From Gammaproteobacteria bacterium (GTDB taxonomy: Bacteria; Pseudomonadota; Gammaproteobacteria; Burkholderiales; Gallionellaceae), in NCBI GenBank assembly GCA_018813765.1, contig JAHJBC010000003.1:110411-174410 (forward strand): a stretch of DNA of 64,000 bases, read 5' to 3'. Below the pieces are notes generated by a model. That model worked only from the letters and a program-made list of their open reading frames with translations. It was not told where the DNA came from and ran no database searches. Position 1 is the first letter of the stretch. The number at the start of each line of letters is the position of its first letter. Shown here piece after piece: positions 8,679-17,336 of the stretch. The position numbers were made by a program, and so were the translations under genes.

Positions 8679-9533
8679 TCATTGATCGACTTCTTCACCC
8701 GATAACGGCAGCGCTCTTTCCACCAGCAGGGAATGCAGTCTGCGGCTGTCCGCGCGCATCACGGTAAAACGCCACTCGCCGATCTGGAATATCTCGCCGC
8801 GCTTGGGCAACTGACCCGCCTCCTTGAGCACAAGTCCGCCTATGGTGTCGTAGTCCTCGTCGCTGAAGTCGGTGCCGATCGCTTCGTTGAAGTCGGCGAT
8901 CTCGGTGTCGGCCTTGACGCGCCAGTGCGCGTCGTCCTGGCGGATGATGTTGTCCATGTCCTCGTCGAAGTCGTACTCGTCGGCGATGTCGCCAACGATC
9001 TGCTCCAGCACGTCCTCGATGGTGACCATGCCGCACACGCCGCCGTACTCATCCACCACCAGCGCGATGTGGTTGCGGTTGCTGCGGAAGTCACGCAGCA
9101 GCACGTTGAGTCTTTTGGATTCCGGCACGAACACGGCAGGACGCAGCATATCGCGCACGTCGAATTCCTCGCCGGCGTAGTAACGCAGCAGGTCTTTCGC
9201 CAGCAGGATGCCGATGATGTTGTCCTTGTCGCCGTCGATGACGGGGAAGCGCGAGTGCGCGGTCTCGATGACATAGGGGATGAACTGTTCCGGCGGCTGG
9301 CTGATGTCGATGACATCCATTTGCGCGCGCGGGATCATGATCTCGCGCACCTGCCGCTCGGAGACCTGAAGCACACCTTCCATCATGGAAAGCGCGTCGG
9401 CGTCCAGCAGGTTGCGCTCGTAGGCGCTGTGCAACAGTATGATCAACTGCTCACGATCTTCCGGCTCCCGCAGCAACATCATGGAGAGCCGTTCGAGAAA
9501 ACCGGGTTTGTTACTACTACTGTCTGCGTCCAT
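8679..9533 (-). CDS. corC: CorC/HlyC-type CBS-domain protein (Mg/Co homeostasis)
   Basis: A 284-residue soluble protein with tandem CBS domains (VREIMIPRAQMDVIDI near 60 to ~190) and a C-terminal CorC_HlyC domain (RADSRRLHSLLVE near the end). The VVDEYGGVCGMVTIEDVLEQIVGDI block is the hallmark of the family. CorC proteins are implicated in divalent-cation export, but the exact role is unclear. It is the last gene of miaB-phoH-ybeY-corC, only 8 bp after ybeY. The apolipoprotein N-acyltransferase gene that often follows is absent; a convergent PLD gene lies there instead. Confidence 0.88.
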   Translation of the reverse strand: MDADSSSNKPGFLERLSMMLLREPEDREQLIILLHSAYERNLLDADALSMMEGVLQVSERQVREIMIPRAQMDVIDISQPPEQFIPYVIETAHSRFPVIDGDKDNIIGILLAKDLLRYYAGEEFDVRDMLRPAVFVPESKRLNVLLRDFRSNRNHIALVVDEYGGVCGMVTIEDVLEQIVGDIADEYDFDEDMDNIIRQDDAHWRVKADTEIADFNEAIGTDFSDEDYDTIGGLVLKEAGQLPKRGEIFQIGEWRFTVMRADSRRLHSLLVERALPLSGEEVDQ

Positions 9534-9541
9534 TACTGCAT

Positions 9542-9991
9542 TTATTCCGTATCGAGATAGGGCGCAGGATACCGCAATTTGAGCAGCAACGCAGTCTCGC
9601 GCGCTTCCATCCTCTCGGCTTCGCGTTTCTTTTCATGGTCATAGCCCTGCAGATGCAGGGTTGCGTGGATGGCGAGGTGCGCATAATGCGCGAACAGATC
9701 CTTGCCCTGCTCCTTCGCTTCGCGCGCCACCACGGGCGCACAGATGACGACATCGCCATACAAGGGATTGGTGTCGTCGTAAACGAAGGTCAGCACGTTG
9801 GTGGCGTAGTCCTTGCCGCGATAGCTCTGGTTCAGTGCGCGCCCCTCGATCTCGTCCACGATGCGCAATGCGATCTGCACATCCTGTTCCAGTGCAGCTT
9901 TCACCCAGCGGCGGAACTGCTGCCGCGTCGGTATTTTTTTGGCGTTGCTGGCGTATTGCACCGACAGCGAAAGTTTGTGTTTGTCAGTCAT
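9542..9991 (-). CDS. ybeY: Endoribonuclease YbeY (16S rRNA 3' processing)
   Basis: A 149-residue protein. [12 protein letters not shown] contains the three zinc-binding histidines (HxxxHxxGYDH) that define the UPF0054/YbeY metallo-RNase family; [17 protein letters not shown] is the other conserved block. It acts in 16S rRNA maturation and ribosome quality control. I chose the ATG at 9991 (MTDKHKL...) because upstream codons in the frame do not resemble the family and the start then overlaps the phoH stop by 8 bp, indicating translational coupling. Confidence 0.93.
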   Translation of the reverse strand: MTDKHKLSLSVQYASNAKKIPTRQQFRRWVKAALEQDVQIALRIVDEIEGRALNQSYRGKDYATNVLTFVYDDTNPLYGDVVICAPVVAREAKEQGKDLFAHYAHLAIHATLHLQGYDHEKKREAERMEARETALLLKLRYPAPYLDTE

Positions 9992-10934
9992 GCTTGATGT
10001 CGAAACGTTCGTAGGCGGAGACGATCTTCTGCACCAGCGGATGGCGCACCACGTCTTCGGCAAGGAATTGCTGGAAGGCGATGCCGCGCACGTCCTTGAG
10101 CACGATGCGCGCGTCGTTGAGTCCGCTCTTCTGCCCGCGAGCCAGGTCGATCTGCGTCACGTCGCCGGTGATCACCGCCTTGCTGCCGAAGCCGATGCGG
10201 GTGAGGAACATCTTCATCTGCTCGGGCGTGGTGTTCTGCGCCTCGTCGAGGATGATGAAGGAATGGTTGAGCGTACGGCCTCGCATGTAGGCCAGCGGCG
10301 CGACCTCGATCATGCCGCGCTCGAACGCCTTGGCTACCTTGTCCAGCCCCATCAGGTCGTACAGCGCATCGTACAGGGGACGCAGATAGGGATCGACCTT
10401 CTGCGCCAGATCGCCGGGCAGGAAGCCCAGCCGTTCGCCCGCCTCCACTGCCGGACGTACCAGCACCAGCCGTTTCACAGACTCGCGCTGCAAGGCATCC
10501 ACCGCCGAGGCGACCGCGAGATAGGTCTTGCCCGTACCGGCCGGGCCGACGCCGAAAGTGATGTCGTGTTCCTGGATGGCTTGCAGATATTCGTTCTGAC
10601 GCACGGTGCGGCCGCGCACTTCGGATTTGCGCGTCATCAGCAGCGGCACCGATTCGCTGTCTGCATCGGGCATGCCTTGTTTCATGCACTCGATCAGACC
10701 GAGCTGCAGGCGCTCCAGCGTGATGTCGTGTTTCGCTTCCAGATAGAAGCGCTCCAGCACATTTCGCGCGAGTTGCGCCTGCGCGCCGGTGATGGCGAAG
10801 CGCTCGCCGCGCCGAGCGATGTTCACCTCCAGCGCAGTCTCGATCTGGCGCAGGTTCTCGTCGAACGCACCGCACAGATTGGACAGGCGCAGGTTGTCGA
10901 CCGGTTCGAAAGACAGATTCACCGAATCACTCAT
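9984..10934 (-). CDS. ybeZ: PhoH-like ATPase YbeZ
   Basis: A 316-residue P-loop protein. [11 protein letters not shown] is Walker [18 protein letters not shown] is Walker B plus the downstream helicase-like motif, and TGDVTQIDL is the third motif. An ~80-residue N-terminal region precedes the ATPase. It is functionally linked to YbeY in rRNA metabolism in many bacteria, which fits the overlap with ybeY here. It overlaps the 3' end of miaB by 8 bp. Confidence 0.9.
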   Translation of the reverse strand: MSDSVNLSFEPVDNLRLSNLCGAFDENLRQIETALEVNIARRGERFAITGAQAQLARNVLERFYLEAKHDITLERLQLGLIECMKQGMPDADSESVPLLMTRKSEVRGRTVRQNEYLQAIQEHDITFGVGPAGTGKTYLAVASAVDALQRESVKRLVLVRPAVEAGERLGFLPGDLAQKVDPYLRPLYDALYDLMGLDKVAKAFERGMIEVAPLAYMRGRTLNHSFIILDEAQNTTPEQMKMFLTRIGFGSKAVITGDVTQIDLARGQKSGLNDARIVLKDVRGIAFQQFLAEDVVRHPLVQKIVSAYERFDIKHD

Positions 10935-12285
10935 GCTGTATCACCAGTTCACCGCGCAGGGTGTGCATGGTACCCGAATGGATGCGCACATCCACAAACC
11001 GGCCCAGCATACCCGGCGATCCGGCGAAGTTCACGATACGGTTGTTCGCGGTGCGGCCGGCCAGTTCGCTGGCGTTCTTCTTCGAGACGTTCTCCACCAG
11101 CACACGCTGCACCGTATCCGCCATCGCATCGCTGACTTGCTTCTCCAGTTCGGCGATGCGCGCCTGCAGGCGGTGCAAACGCGCGAGTTTCGTTTCATAT
11201 GGCGTGTCGTCCGCCATCTCGGCGGCGGGCGTTCCCGGACGCGGACTGAAGATGAAGCTGAAGCTGGCATCGAAACCGACTTCGTCGATGAGCTTCATAG
11301 TCGCCTCGAAGTCGGCCTCGGTCTCGCCGGGAAAACCCACGATGAAGTCCGACGAGATGCAGATGTCCGGCCGCGCCGCGCGCAGCTTGCGCACCACGGA
11401 TTTGTATTCGAGCGCGGTATAGCCGCGCTTCATCGCCGCCAGGATGCGGTCAGAACCGGATTGCACCGGCAAGTGCAGATGCCCGGCCAGCTTGGGCTCG
11501 CTGCCATGCAAATCGATCAGGCGTTGCGTCATCTCGCGCGGATGCGAGGTGGTGTAGCGCAGACGCTGCACCTTGGGCAGTGCCGCGACCGACTGCAGCA
11601 GAAAAGCGAGGTCGACGGTGTCGCCGTCCGCTGTCTCGCCCTGATAGGCGTTCACGTTCTGCCCCAGCAGGTTGATCTCGCCCACGCCCTGTGCGGTGAG
11701 GTTCTCCACCTCGCGCATCACGTCGGCGAACGGCCGCGACATCTCTTCGCCGCGCGTGAATGGCACCACACAATAAGTGCAGTATTTGCTGCACCCTTCC
11801 ATAACGGAGACAAAAGCCGTGCCATGCGATGTCTGTGTGGCGGGTACGTGGTCGAACTTCTCGATCTCGGGAAAGCTGATGTCCACCTGCGGTCTGCCGC
11901 TCTCGCGCCGCGCGGCGATGAGTTGCGGCAGGCGGTGCAAGGTCTGCGGGCCGAACACCACATCCACATACGGCGCGCGTTTGACAATGGCGTCGCCCTC
12001 CTGGCTGGCTACGCAGCCGCCGACGCCGATCAGCAAAGCGGGATTGGCCTGCTTCAGCGCGCGGGCGCGGCCGAGGTCGGAGAACACCTTGTCCTCCGCC
12101 TTCTCGCGGATGGAACAGGTGTTGAACAATATGATGTCCGCCTCTTCCGGTTTGTCGATCTGCACCATGCCTTCGCAGGCGCACATCACATCCGCCATCT
12201 TGTCCGAGTCGTACTCGTTCATCTGGCAGCCGTAGGTTTTGATATAAAACTTGGTTTGCACGCGGGATACCTTAAATACCTGCAC
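10927..12285 (-). CDS. miaB: tRNA-2-methylthio-N6-dimethylallyladenosine synthase MiaB
   Basis: A 452-residue radical-SAM methylthiotransferase. Three N-terminal cluster cysteines are visible (KTYGCQMN C20, NTCSIR C57, GVGGC C91) and the radical-SAM triad CSKYCTYC (C165, C169, C172). A TRAM domain closes the protein (~residues 385-450, [18 protein letters not shown]). It adds methylthio to i6A37 of tRNAs reading U-starting codons. The start at 12285 adds a few residues before the usual MQTKF-like start; a GTG at the VQTKF position is a possible alternative. It is the first gene of the minus-strand operon. Confidence 0.95.
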   Translation of the reverse strand: MQVFKVSRVQTKFYIKTYGCQMNEYDSDKMADVMCACEGMVQIDKPEEADIILFNTCSIREKAEDKVFSDLGRARALKQANPALLIGVGGCVASQEGDAIVKRAPYVDVVFGPQTLHRLPQLIAARRESGRPQVDISFPEIEKFDHVPATQTSHGTAFVSVMEGCSKYCTYCVVPFTRGEEMSRPFADVMREVENLTAQGVGEINLLGQNVNAYQGETADGDTVDLAFLLQSVAALPKVQRLRYTTSHPREMTQRLIDLHGSEPKLAGHLHLPVQSGSDRILAAMKRGYTALEYKSVVRKLRAARPDICISSDFIVGFPGETEADFEATMKLIDEVGFDASFSFIFSPRPGTPAAEMADDTPYETKLARLHRLQARIAELEKQVSDAMADTVQRVLVENVSKKNASELAGRTANNRIVNFAGSPGMLGRFVDVRIHSGTMHTLRGELVIQHE

Positions 12286-12487
12286 TTGAATGTCAAAAAT
12301 ACGTCAAGCGAATGTCAAAAAAGCAATAAGGCCTTAATAATCTAAGCCTTACGAAATTTGTGTGAATATATTACAAAAAAACTCATATATAATTTTACCC
12401 GCTTAAGTCGCCCAAGCCACGATTCGCCGGACGACCCTAGCCATTATAGATGTCATCCAAAACAATATTCATGAGGGAGTAAAAAGA

Positions 12488-12586
12488 ATGGCCATCATCT
12501 CTGACGTAGCCGCCATCGGCACCGCAATCTTCTCGGTTCTCTTTTCTGTCTGGATGGTCATCCAGCTGTTCAAAAAAGCCGACTGA
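12488..12586 (+). CDS. Small single-pass membrane protein A (32 residues)
   Basis: ATG at 12488 opens 32 codons ending in TGA, behind a GGGAG ribosome site at 12475-12480. The product starts MAIISDVAAIGTAIFSVLF and ends in LFKKAD: one ~20-residue hydrophobic helix with a short charged C-terminal tail. It is about 38% identical, without gaps, to the second small protein at 12784; shared positions are D6, A8, A9, G11, F19, S20, W22, M23 and Q26-L27-F28. A perfect TATAAT sits at 12388-12393, with no clear -35. Size and topology are like known small membrane subunits or regulators, but I recognise no family. Confidence 0.7.
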   Translation: MAIISDVAAIGTAIFSVLFSVWMVIQLFKKAD

Positions 12587-12596
12587 TCCGAGTACC

Positions 12597-12625
12597 ACTG
12601 GAAGTTATCCCGGATAACTTCCAGT
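12597..12625 (+). terminator. Perfect inverted repeat after small protein A
   Basis: ACTGGAAGTTATCC followed after one base by its exact complement forms a 13-14 bp hairpin starting 10 bp after the stop codon. There is no T-run, so it may protect or process the transcript rather than terminate it by the intrinsic mechanism. Confidence 0.5.
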
Positions 12626-12694
12626 AACTGCTCCTCCCAGCCTCATACTGCCTTCGTGGTTTCCACGCGGGCTATCGGTGTTTGCACAAAATGC

Positions 12695-12722
12695 TTGCCA
12701 TAAAAAAAGATTGTGCTAGGAT
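12695..12722 (+). promoter_or_regulatory. Sigma-70-type promoter for small protein B
   Basis: TTGCCA (12695-12700), a 16-bp spacer, then TAGGAT (12717-12722). Transcription would start near 12730, giving a ~55-base leader before the ATG at 12784. This suggests protein B has its own transcript. Confidence 0.5.
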
Positions 12723-12783
12723 TTGCCCCGGTTGCCTGGTTGTAATTGTTTGTTTAACTTGACTCTCTTGGGAGGAGATTAAT

Positions 12784-12882
12784 ATGTCTTTCGTCGCAGA
12801 TATCGCAGCATGGGGTTCCATGGTCATGGTCACCATCTTTTCCTTGTGGATGCTGAAGCAGCTCTTTTCCAGCGAGAAGTAA
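12784..12882 (+). CDS. Small single-pass membrane protein B (32 residues), paralog of A
   Basis: ATG at 12784, 32 codons, TAA at 12880-12882, with a strong GGGAGGAG ribosome site 8-9 bases upstream. The product starts MSFVADIAAWGSMVMVTIFS and ends in LFSSEK: one membrane helix with a short polar tail. It is the same length as protein A and aligns without gaps; the shared core is D-[VI]-A-A-x-G and F-S-[VL]-W-M-x-x-Q-L-F. It is bounded by its own promoter and by a strong terminator, which argues for a real expressed gene. Function unknown. Confidence 0.75.
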   Translation: MSFVADIAAWGSMVMVTIFSLWMLKQLFSSEK

Positions 12883-12895
12883 TCCGCACAGCACC

Positions 12896-12926
12896 AAAAA
12901 AACTCCAGCCGAGGCTGGAGTTTTTT
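12896..12926 (+). terminator. Rho-independent terminator after small protein B
   Basis: An 8-bp G/C-rich stem (CTCCAGCC/GGCTGGAG) is flanked by an A-run and followed by six T residues, 14 bp after the stop codon of the small gene. The A-run could also let it act on the minus strand for hipA. Confidence 0.85.
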
Positions 12927-12982
12927 ATTGGAGGTATTGAAGCGCCAATGCCCATTTTCGATTACCCCCCGCAGGCCTTCTC

Positions 12983-14305
12983 TTAATTCTTTAGCCGCTC
13001 AACCTGCTCCATGACCCCAGAGAAGATGCGGTCTGACACTCCGGCAGGGAAATCTGTCCCAAGCAACCCTTCCACCTGGCTGATGACCGCCGGCGTCTTG
13101 TCGATGACCATCTGAATGGCATCCTCGAAATCCGCTCCGATAGCATTGTCCTTGACCACTTCGTTCCAGTGCTTTCTTCGAATCTCGGAAATCTTGTAGT
13201 GGGTGTTCTTGGCGTGTAGCGCCATGGCCAGCTTGACCTTCTGCCACTGGAATTGGTTTGCGCCAGCGCCAATTACCGGCCAGGCCGACATAACATCGTA
13301 TAAAGGCGTAAGCCAGAAGCTGTCCTTCGGCCCAATCGAGATGCTGAAGTTCTTGGCGTGTCCATCCGGTGCGGCCATTAGCCAAAACAGCAACTGTGCC
13401 ATCAGAAATCTCCGGCGATCTTCGGCTGCATTCACGCTACCGCGCAGCTTGTCGAGGATGTAAGCCATGCCCGGCCCGCCTTGGCTCTCGTATTTCTGGT
13501 TTGATGAGATGCCCGCCACCTGACAGAAATCTTCCTGCGGCAAGCGGATCCACCACCCGTTTTCGTACTTCCGGTCGAATCGTTCTACAACCAGCGCCTT
13601 GTGTTGCCCAAAATGGCCGATGCCGCATGTCGGTACCGGCAACCCATATGCCCGGAGCAACTGGGCGCAAAGCCATTCGTTTTCCACTGACGATGAGAAG
13701 TCGGCTTGCATATTTCCCACCATGCCGAGCGGGAGCTTGAAGATGTGGGTGGTCGGAGTCGTTCCGTGCGGCCTGCACCATTGACCCTCATGTAACAACA
13801 AGGCCGTCTTTTCCTGCGCCCCCGCGATGGAGATGCGCAATTCGTCTTCCTCGTTCATGCCGATGCTGCGTGGACTGATTGCAGCATCAAGGATGTTCAC
13901 AACATCCTGCTCGGTAAGTGGCTCGGCACTCACTTTCCTGACATCGGGCGCGTTACTGCCCGCAGGCAGCAACTGCAATGCCCCAACACAGTCACGCCCG
14001 ATTTTTTCCAGCAATTGAAATGCCTTGGAAGAGCCGGCACCGAATTTCGATGCCACTCGGCGACGGATATCCGGACTATCCGGCAACAGATTGTCGAAAT
14101 AGAACTCGACTACTTCCCCAGTAAATGGAGTCTCGCCATTGGACAATGGCATCGAGAGCGAGATGGACCGGGCATAGTCGCTATCCAGCCAGGAAGCGGC
14201 ATAAACGAAAGCATGCCCTTTTGACGTGCTGTATCTCCAGTGGCCGACCAGCTCGCCATTCATCCAGACATCCAGCACTTGCGATGCAGAAGGACGCCCC
14301 GCCAT
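12983..14305 (-). CDS. hipA: HipA-type serine/threonine kinase toxin
   Basis: A 440-residue protein, the usual HipA length. Seen are the N-terminal beta-subdomain (VWMNGELVGHWRY), the regulatory loop SIAGAQEKTALL (serine near 159, where E. coli HipA autophosphorylates), the ATP lysine in THIFKLPLG (K190), catalytic APDGHAKNFS (D314) and the metal site TPLYDVMSAWP (D337). All kinase residues look intact, so it should be active. HipA proteins phosphorylate tRNA synthetases or other translation targets and are neutralised by HipB. The ATG at 14305 is chosen over a TTG six bases upstream because it overlaps the hipB stop by one base (TAATG). Confidence 0.92.
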   Translation of the reverse strand: MAGRPSASQVLDVWMNGELVGHWRYSTSKGHAFVYAASWLDSDYARSISLSMPLSNGETPFTGEVVEFYFDNLLPDSPDIRRRVASKFGAGSSKAFQLLEKIGRDCVGALQLLPAGSNAPDVRKVSAEPLTEQDVVNILDAAISPRSIGMNEEDELRISIAGAQEKTALLLHEGQWCRPHGTTPTTHIFKLPLGMVGNMQADFSSSVENEWLCAQLLRAYGLPVPTCGIGHFGQHKALVVERFDRKYENGWWIRLPQEDFCQVAGISSNQKYESQGGPGMAYILDKLRGSVNAAEDRRRFLMAQLLFWLMAAPDGHAKNFSISIGPKDSFWLTPLYDVMSAWPVIGAGANQFQWQKVKLAMALHAKNTHYKISEIRRKHWNEVVKDNAIGADFEDAIQMVIDKTPAVISQVEGLLGTDFPAGVSDRIFSGVMEQVERLKN

Positions 14306-14556
14306 TACCAACTCACCTTAAGCAGATTAGGACTCGCTGTACCTTTGGGTACGATTTGCATCTCTACCTCCAGTGCCATCAACACCGTAAGCAGACTGTC
14401 GAGGGAAACCTTCTCTGGGTGACTCTCGATCACCGAGATCCGCTCCTGGGATAAGCCCACCTTTTCCCCGAGCGCTTGTTGAGACCACCCCCTCCCCTTC
14501 CTTAGCTTCTTGAGGATAGGGCCAAGCTGGCCGGAAGTGCGTACGACTGTCGGCAT
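14305..14556 (-). CDS. hipB: HipB-type antitoxin / autorepressor (XRE HTH)
   Basis: An 83-residue protein with one HTH (GWSQQALGEKVGLSQERISVIE) followed by a short dimerisation segment (VSLDSLLTVLMALEVEMQIV), as in HipB. It is translationally coupled to hipA. The operator with three TATAGCGAATA half-sites lies 14-51 bp upstream of its start, so autoregulation of the operon is very likely. Confidence 0.9.
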   Translation of the reverse strand: MPTVVRTSGQLGPILKKLRKGRGWSQQALGEKVGLSQERISVIESHPEKVSLDSLLTVLMALEVEMQIVPKGTASPNLLKVSW

Positions 14557-14569
14557 AGAAGATATTCCT

Positions 14570-14607
14570 TATAGCGAATAGTTTGAATTTATTCGCTATA
14601 GCGAATA
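14570..14607. promoter_or_regulatory. hipBA operator with three half-sites
   Basis: TATAGCGAATA occurs at 14570-14580 and again, as part of a perfect 18-bp palindrome TATTCGCTATAGCGAATA, at 14590-14607. Three 11-bp half-sites thus lie directly upstream of hipB, as expected for HipB dimer binding. Confidence 0.85.
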
Positions 14608-14698
14608 TTGTCAAGTTATGCTTGATAAGTTATATACCCTGCCCGACATCGCAGCCGCAAAACCAGCATGTCCAGCTTTATCGCACTGTAAAAACAAT

Positions 14699-14733
14699 GA
14701 AAAAAGCCAGTTCGGATGAACTGGCTTTTTTTT
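14699..14733 (-). terminator. Bidirectional terminator after the tRNA gene
   Basis: A perfect 13-bp stem (AAAAAGCCAGTTC with its complement) around a GGAT loop, with T-runs on both sides. It lies 5 bp beyond the CCA end of the minus-strand tRNA and is well placed to end its transcript. Confidence 0.85.
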
Positions 14734-14737
14734 GTCT

Positions 14738-14814
14738 TGGTGGTGATAGGTGGACTTGAACCACCGACCCCAGCATTATGAGTGCTGTGCTCTAACCAAC
14801 TGAGCTATATCACC
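14738..14814 (-). tRNA. tRNA-Met (anticodon CAT), elongator type
   Basis: The minus strand reads GGTGATATAGCTCAGTTGGT, then an anticodon stem-loop CAGCACTCATAATGCTG with CAT in the loop, then a T-arm GGTGGTTCAAGTCCACC, acceptor and encoded CCA. The 7-bp acceptor stem pairs perfectly. The body (GAGCACxxCACTCATAATG) matches elongator tRNA-Met rather than initiator tRNA (which starts with a mismatched C1) or the lysidine tRNA-Ile. Confidence 0.95.
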
Positions 14815-14894
14815 GAAATCTTGCGCTTAAGACTGCTTTCCCCTGCCGCGCGTTTCGAGGAAGGGCGGCATTTTGCTGATTTCACCCCCGCGTG

Positions 14895-15623
14895 TCAATT
14901 GCCGCATGCAGAAGTGGCGAGCTTGCTGTCCGGAAATTCCTTGTGTAGCCCTTCCAGCCTGACCAGCGCGGCGGCATCCAGATCCTTCATTACGAACACG
15001 GTAAACCTGAGTTTGCTCGACCGTTCGCCGACCTTGGCAGAACGCACCGTCTTGCTGCGCAGGTAGGCAAGATACTTCTGCGCTGCCTCTTCGGTCTTGA
15101 ACACGCCGAGCGAGATGGCGTTCATCCATGTTCCTTCCCCCTGCACCACGTAGTATTCCTCCACGCCGCGCACTTTCAACTGCTCGATCTTTCTCTCGAC
15201 TGCGGCCTTATTCTTCAGCGGCGGGATATACACCCAGTATCCGTGATCCTGCTCCACGATGCGTTGCGACAGGCGGTCGCCCAGTTTCATGGTTTCCAGC
15301 GCCTGAGCGGCACGAGCCAGGTCGGCCCCGGAGAACTCCCCCCACTCGGTACAGGATGCTGCCACAGCAGGTTTAGCATCTTCCGCAGGCGGGGGCGGGG
15401 GTGCCGGCGTCAAGAGCGGAGAAAGGGTCAGGCTCGTACCCGGCAACGACTTGGCGGCAACGGCGGAAGGTGCCGACAGCTCCAGCAACCTGACTTTGTC
15501 GGCGTTCAGCGGCGACTGCACGGTCAGCGCATCTTTATCCTGCGTCAGCAACTCGCCCCAGCGCATCCAGCCGAACAGCGCCAGATTGGCCAGCAATAAC
15601 AATCCCACGATCCCCTTCGTCAT
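14895..15623 (-). CDS. SPOR-domain membrane protein
   Basis: A 242-residue protein with one N-terminal membrane helix (IVGLLLLANLALFGWMRWG), a proline-rich linker (residues ~80-92, PAPPPPPAEDAKP) and a C-terminal SPOR-like domain (GYWVYIPPLKNKAAVERKIE ... NAISLGVFKTEEAAQKYLAYL). SPOR domains bind denuded peptidoglycan at the division site, so a septal or cell-wall role is likely. It overlaps the coaX stop by 4 bp and so is the last gene of patatin-birA-coaX-SPOR. This gene often follows birA/coaX in betaproteobacteria. Confidence 0.85.
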   Translation of the reverse strand: MTKGIVGLLLLANLALFGWMRWGELLTQDKDALTVQSPLNADKVRLLELSAPSAVAAKSLPGTSLTLSPLLTPAPPPPPAEDAKPAVAASCTEWGEFSGADLARAAQALETMKLGDRLSQRIVEQDHGYWVYIPPLKNKAAVERKIEQLKVRGVEEYYVVQGEGTWMNAISLGVFKTEEAAQKYLAYLRSKTVRSAKVGERSSKLRFTVFVMKDLDAAALVRLEGLHKEFPDSKLATSACGN

Positions 15624-16351
15624 GCCTTTGCCTCTCCGATGATCTGCAATCCATGCAACACCAAATCGTCCGCCCGTTCCAGCGGCAGGTCGAGATGGGG
15701 CAGTATGACACTTGCCGCGCCACCGCCGATCAGACAGCGCACCACGCCAGATCCTGCCTGCAACAACCCGAACTGGTGTCGTATCGCCCCTGCGGTGGCG
15801 CGCAGTGCGCCGCTGTGGATGGCATCGGCAGTGTTGCGCGGAAAATCCTGCACCACACCTTGCTCCGCGCCGAGTTGAGCCGTGTTCGCAGCCAGACTCC
15901 GCTGCATCAATCCGATACCAGGCAGGATCAGTCCGCCCAGGAACTCGCCCTGTGCGGAAAGCGCATCCACGGTCGTCGCCGTGCCGCAGTTCACCACCAG
16001 ACAGCTATCATGCACTCTCTGCCACGCCGCGATCAGCGCCGCCCAGCGGTCGCTGCCCAGCAACTCCGGTCGCTGGTAACCGTTGCGCACGCCGCATTGG
16101 CTGGCACAAGCCGTCACAAACTCCGGCGGTAATCCCCAACCTGAACAGATTTCGCGCAATTGCCGTTCCATCTGCGCGCCAGCCACATTGGAGACCAGTA
16201 TCCGGGACGGCTGCGGAAGCGATCGCAATGCCTGGCGCAGTGCGTCCGATTCGCTGTTGCCGACCGCGCCCTGGTGCGTCCACACACCATCCTGCACCAA
16301 GGCCCATTTGCAGCGGGAATTCCCCGCGTCCAGCAATAGCACGTTATGCAC
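15620..16351 (-). CDS. coaX: Type III pantothenate kinase
   Basis: A 243-residue ASKHA-fold kinase. LLLDAGNSRCKWALV is the phosphate-1 motif, LVVNCGTATTVDAL the phosphate-2 motif and GGLILPGIGLM the substrate loop. It catalyses the first step of coenzyme A synthesis. The start overlaps the birA stop by 8 bp and the stop overlaps the SPOR gene by 4 bp. Confidence 0.94.
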   Translation of the reverse strand: MHNVLLLDAGNSRCKWALVQDGVWTHQGAVGNSESDALRQALRSLPQPSRILVSNVAGAQMERQLREICSGWGLPPEFVTACASQCGVRNGYQRPELLGSDRWAALIAAWQRVHDSCLVVNCGTATTVDALSAQGEFLGGLILPGIGLMQRSLAANTAQLGAEQGVVQDFPRNTADAIHSGALRATAGAIRHQFGLLQAGSGVVRCLIGGGAASVILPHLDLPLERADDLVLHGLQIIGEAKA

Positions 16352-17336
16352 TCCTCAGGCTCACCTCGCCCGCATTGAACAAACGCTCGCCGTGATCTGT
16401 CGCGAGACGCAACTCGCCTGTATCCGTCACGCCCAGCGCAACCCCGGCGACATGCGTGCCGTCTGGCAGTGCCAGCTTCACCGCCTGCTGCTGGAAACGA
16501 TGGTTGCTCTCCCACTCAGTGCGCAAGGGCGCAAAACCGTTGCGGGAGAACTCGCGCAGCACGACCGCCAAATGCTTCAATGATACCGCAAGCAGATGGT
16601 TGCGTTCCGGCACGGGCATGCCCAGCCCGGCGAGGTCGCTCGCCGGTTGGCCGATATGCCTGCGCTGTTCCTCGGGCAAGTGCAGGTTGAGACCGATGCC
16701 GATCACCACCGCGCTCGGTCCCAGCATGTCGCCTTGCGCCTCGATCAGTATCCCGGCGAGCTTTCCATCGATCAGCAGTAGATCGTTCGGCCACTTCAGC
16801 GCGATGCCCGCCACGCCGACTTCGCGCAATGCGCGCAGCATGGCGACGCCGACCGCCAGACTCAGGCCGGACAGGGCGGCCAAGCCGCTCTCGAAACGCC
16901 ACAACAGGGAAAAAGTGAGCGCATCGCCCAGCCCGGCATGCCATGTCCTGCCGAGACGTCCACGCCCGGCGCTCTGCCACTCCACCGCCAGCACGCTGCC
17001 GCTGGCGGCACCCTGCGTACTCCGCTGCAGCAACAGCGCGTTGCTGGAAACAGCATGATCGAGGATGTCGATATGCAGCTTCTCGCCGCTTCCGGCCAGC
17101 CGTTCGCGGACTAGGCCCGCATCCAGCCATTGCAGCGGGCGCGCCAGCCGGTAGCCGCGTCCGCGCACCCGGTACAGTGTGAGGCCAAAGGTGTCGACAC
17201 CATGCAGGGCGTTATGCACGGTCGCGCGCGTCACGCCGAACTGCCGCGCCAGCATCTCGCCGGAATGGAACTCGCCGTCGGCCAATTGCCGCAGCAGTGC
17301 AAAAACCAACTCGCGGGGCGTGTCCGCCACGCTCAT
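16344..17336 (-). CDS. birA: Bifunctional biotin-[acetyl-CoA-carboxylase] ligase / biotin operon repressor
   Basis: A 330-residue protein. Residues ~5-65 form a winged helix (GEFHSGEMLARQFGVTRATVHNAL). The ligase core follows with SAGRGRLGRTW (biotinyl-AMP loop) and LKWPNDLLLIDGKLAGILIE, and a C-terminal SH3-like cap. It biotinylates AccB and, given the HTH, probably represses the biotin operon. The ATG at 17336 is chosen because it gives the family N terminus and a 4-bp ATGA overlap with the patatin gene upstream. Confidence 0.93.
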   Translation of the reverse strand: MSVADTPRELVFALLRQLADGEFHSGEMLARQFGVTRATVHNALHGVDTFGLTLYRVRGRGYRLARPLQWLDAGLVRERLAGSGEKLHIDILDHAVSSNALLLQRSTQGAASGSVLAVEWQSAGRGRLGRTWHAGLGDALTFSLLWRFESGLAALSGLSLAVGVAMLRALREVGVAGIALKWPNDLLLIDGKLAGILIEAQGDMLGPSAVVIGIGLNLHLPEEQRRHIGQPASDLAGLGMPVPERNHLLAVSLKHLAVVLREFSRNGFAPLRTEWESNHRFQQQAVKLALPDGTHVAGVALGVTDTGELRLATDHGERLFNAGEVSLRSA

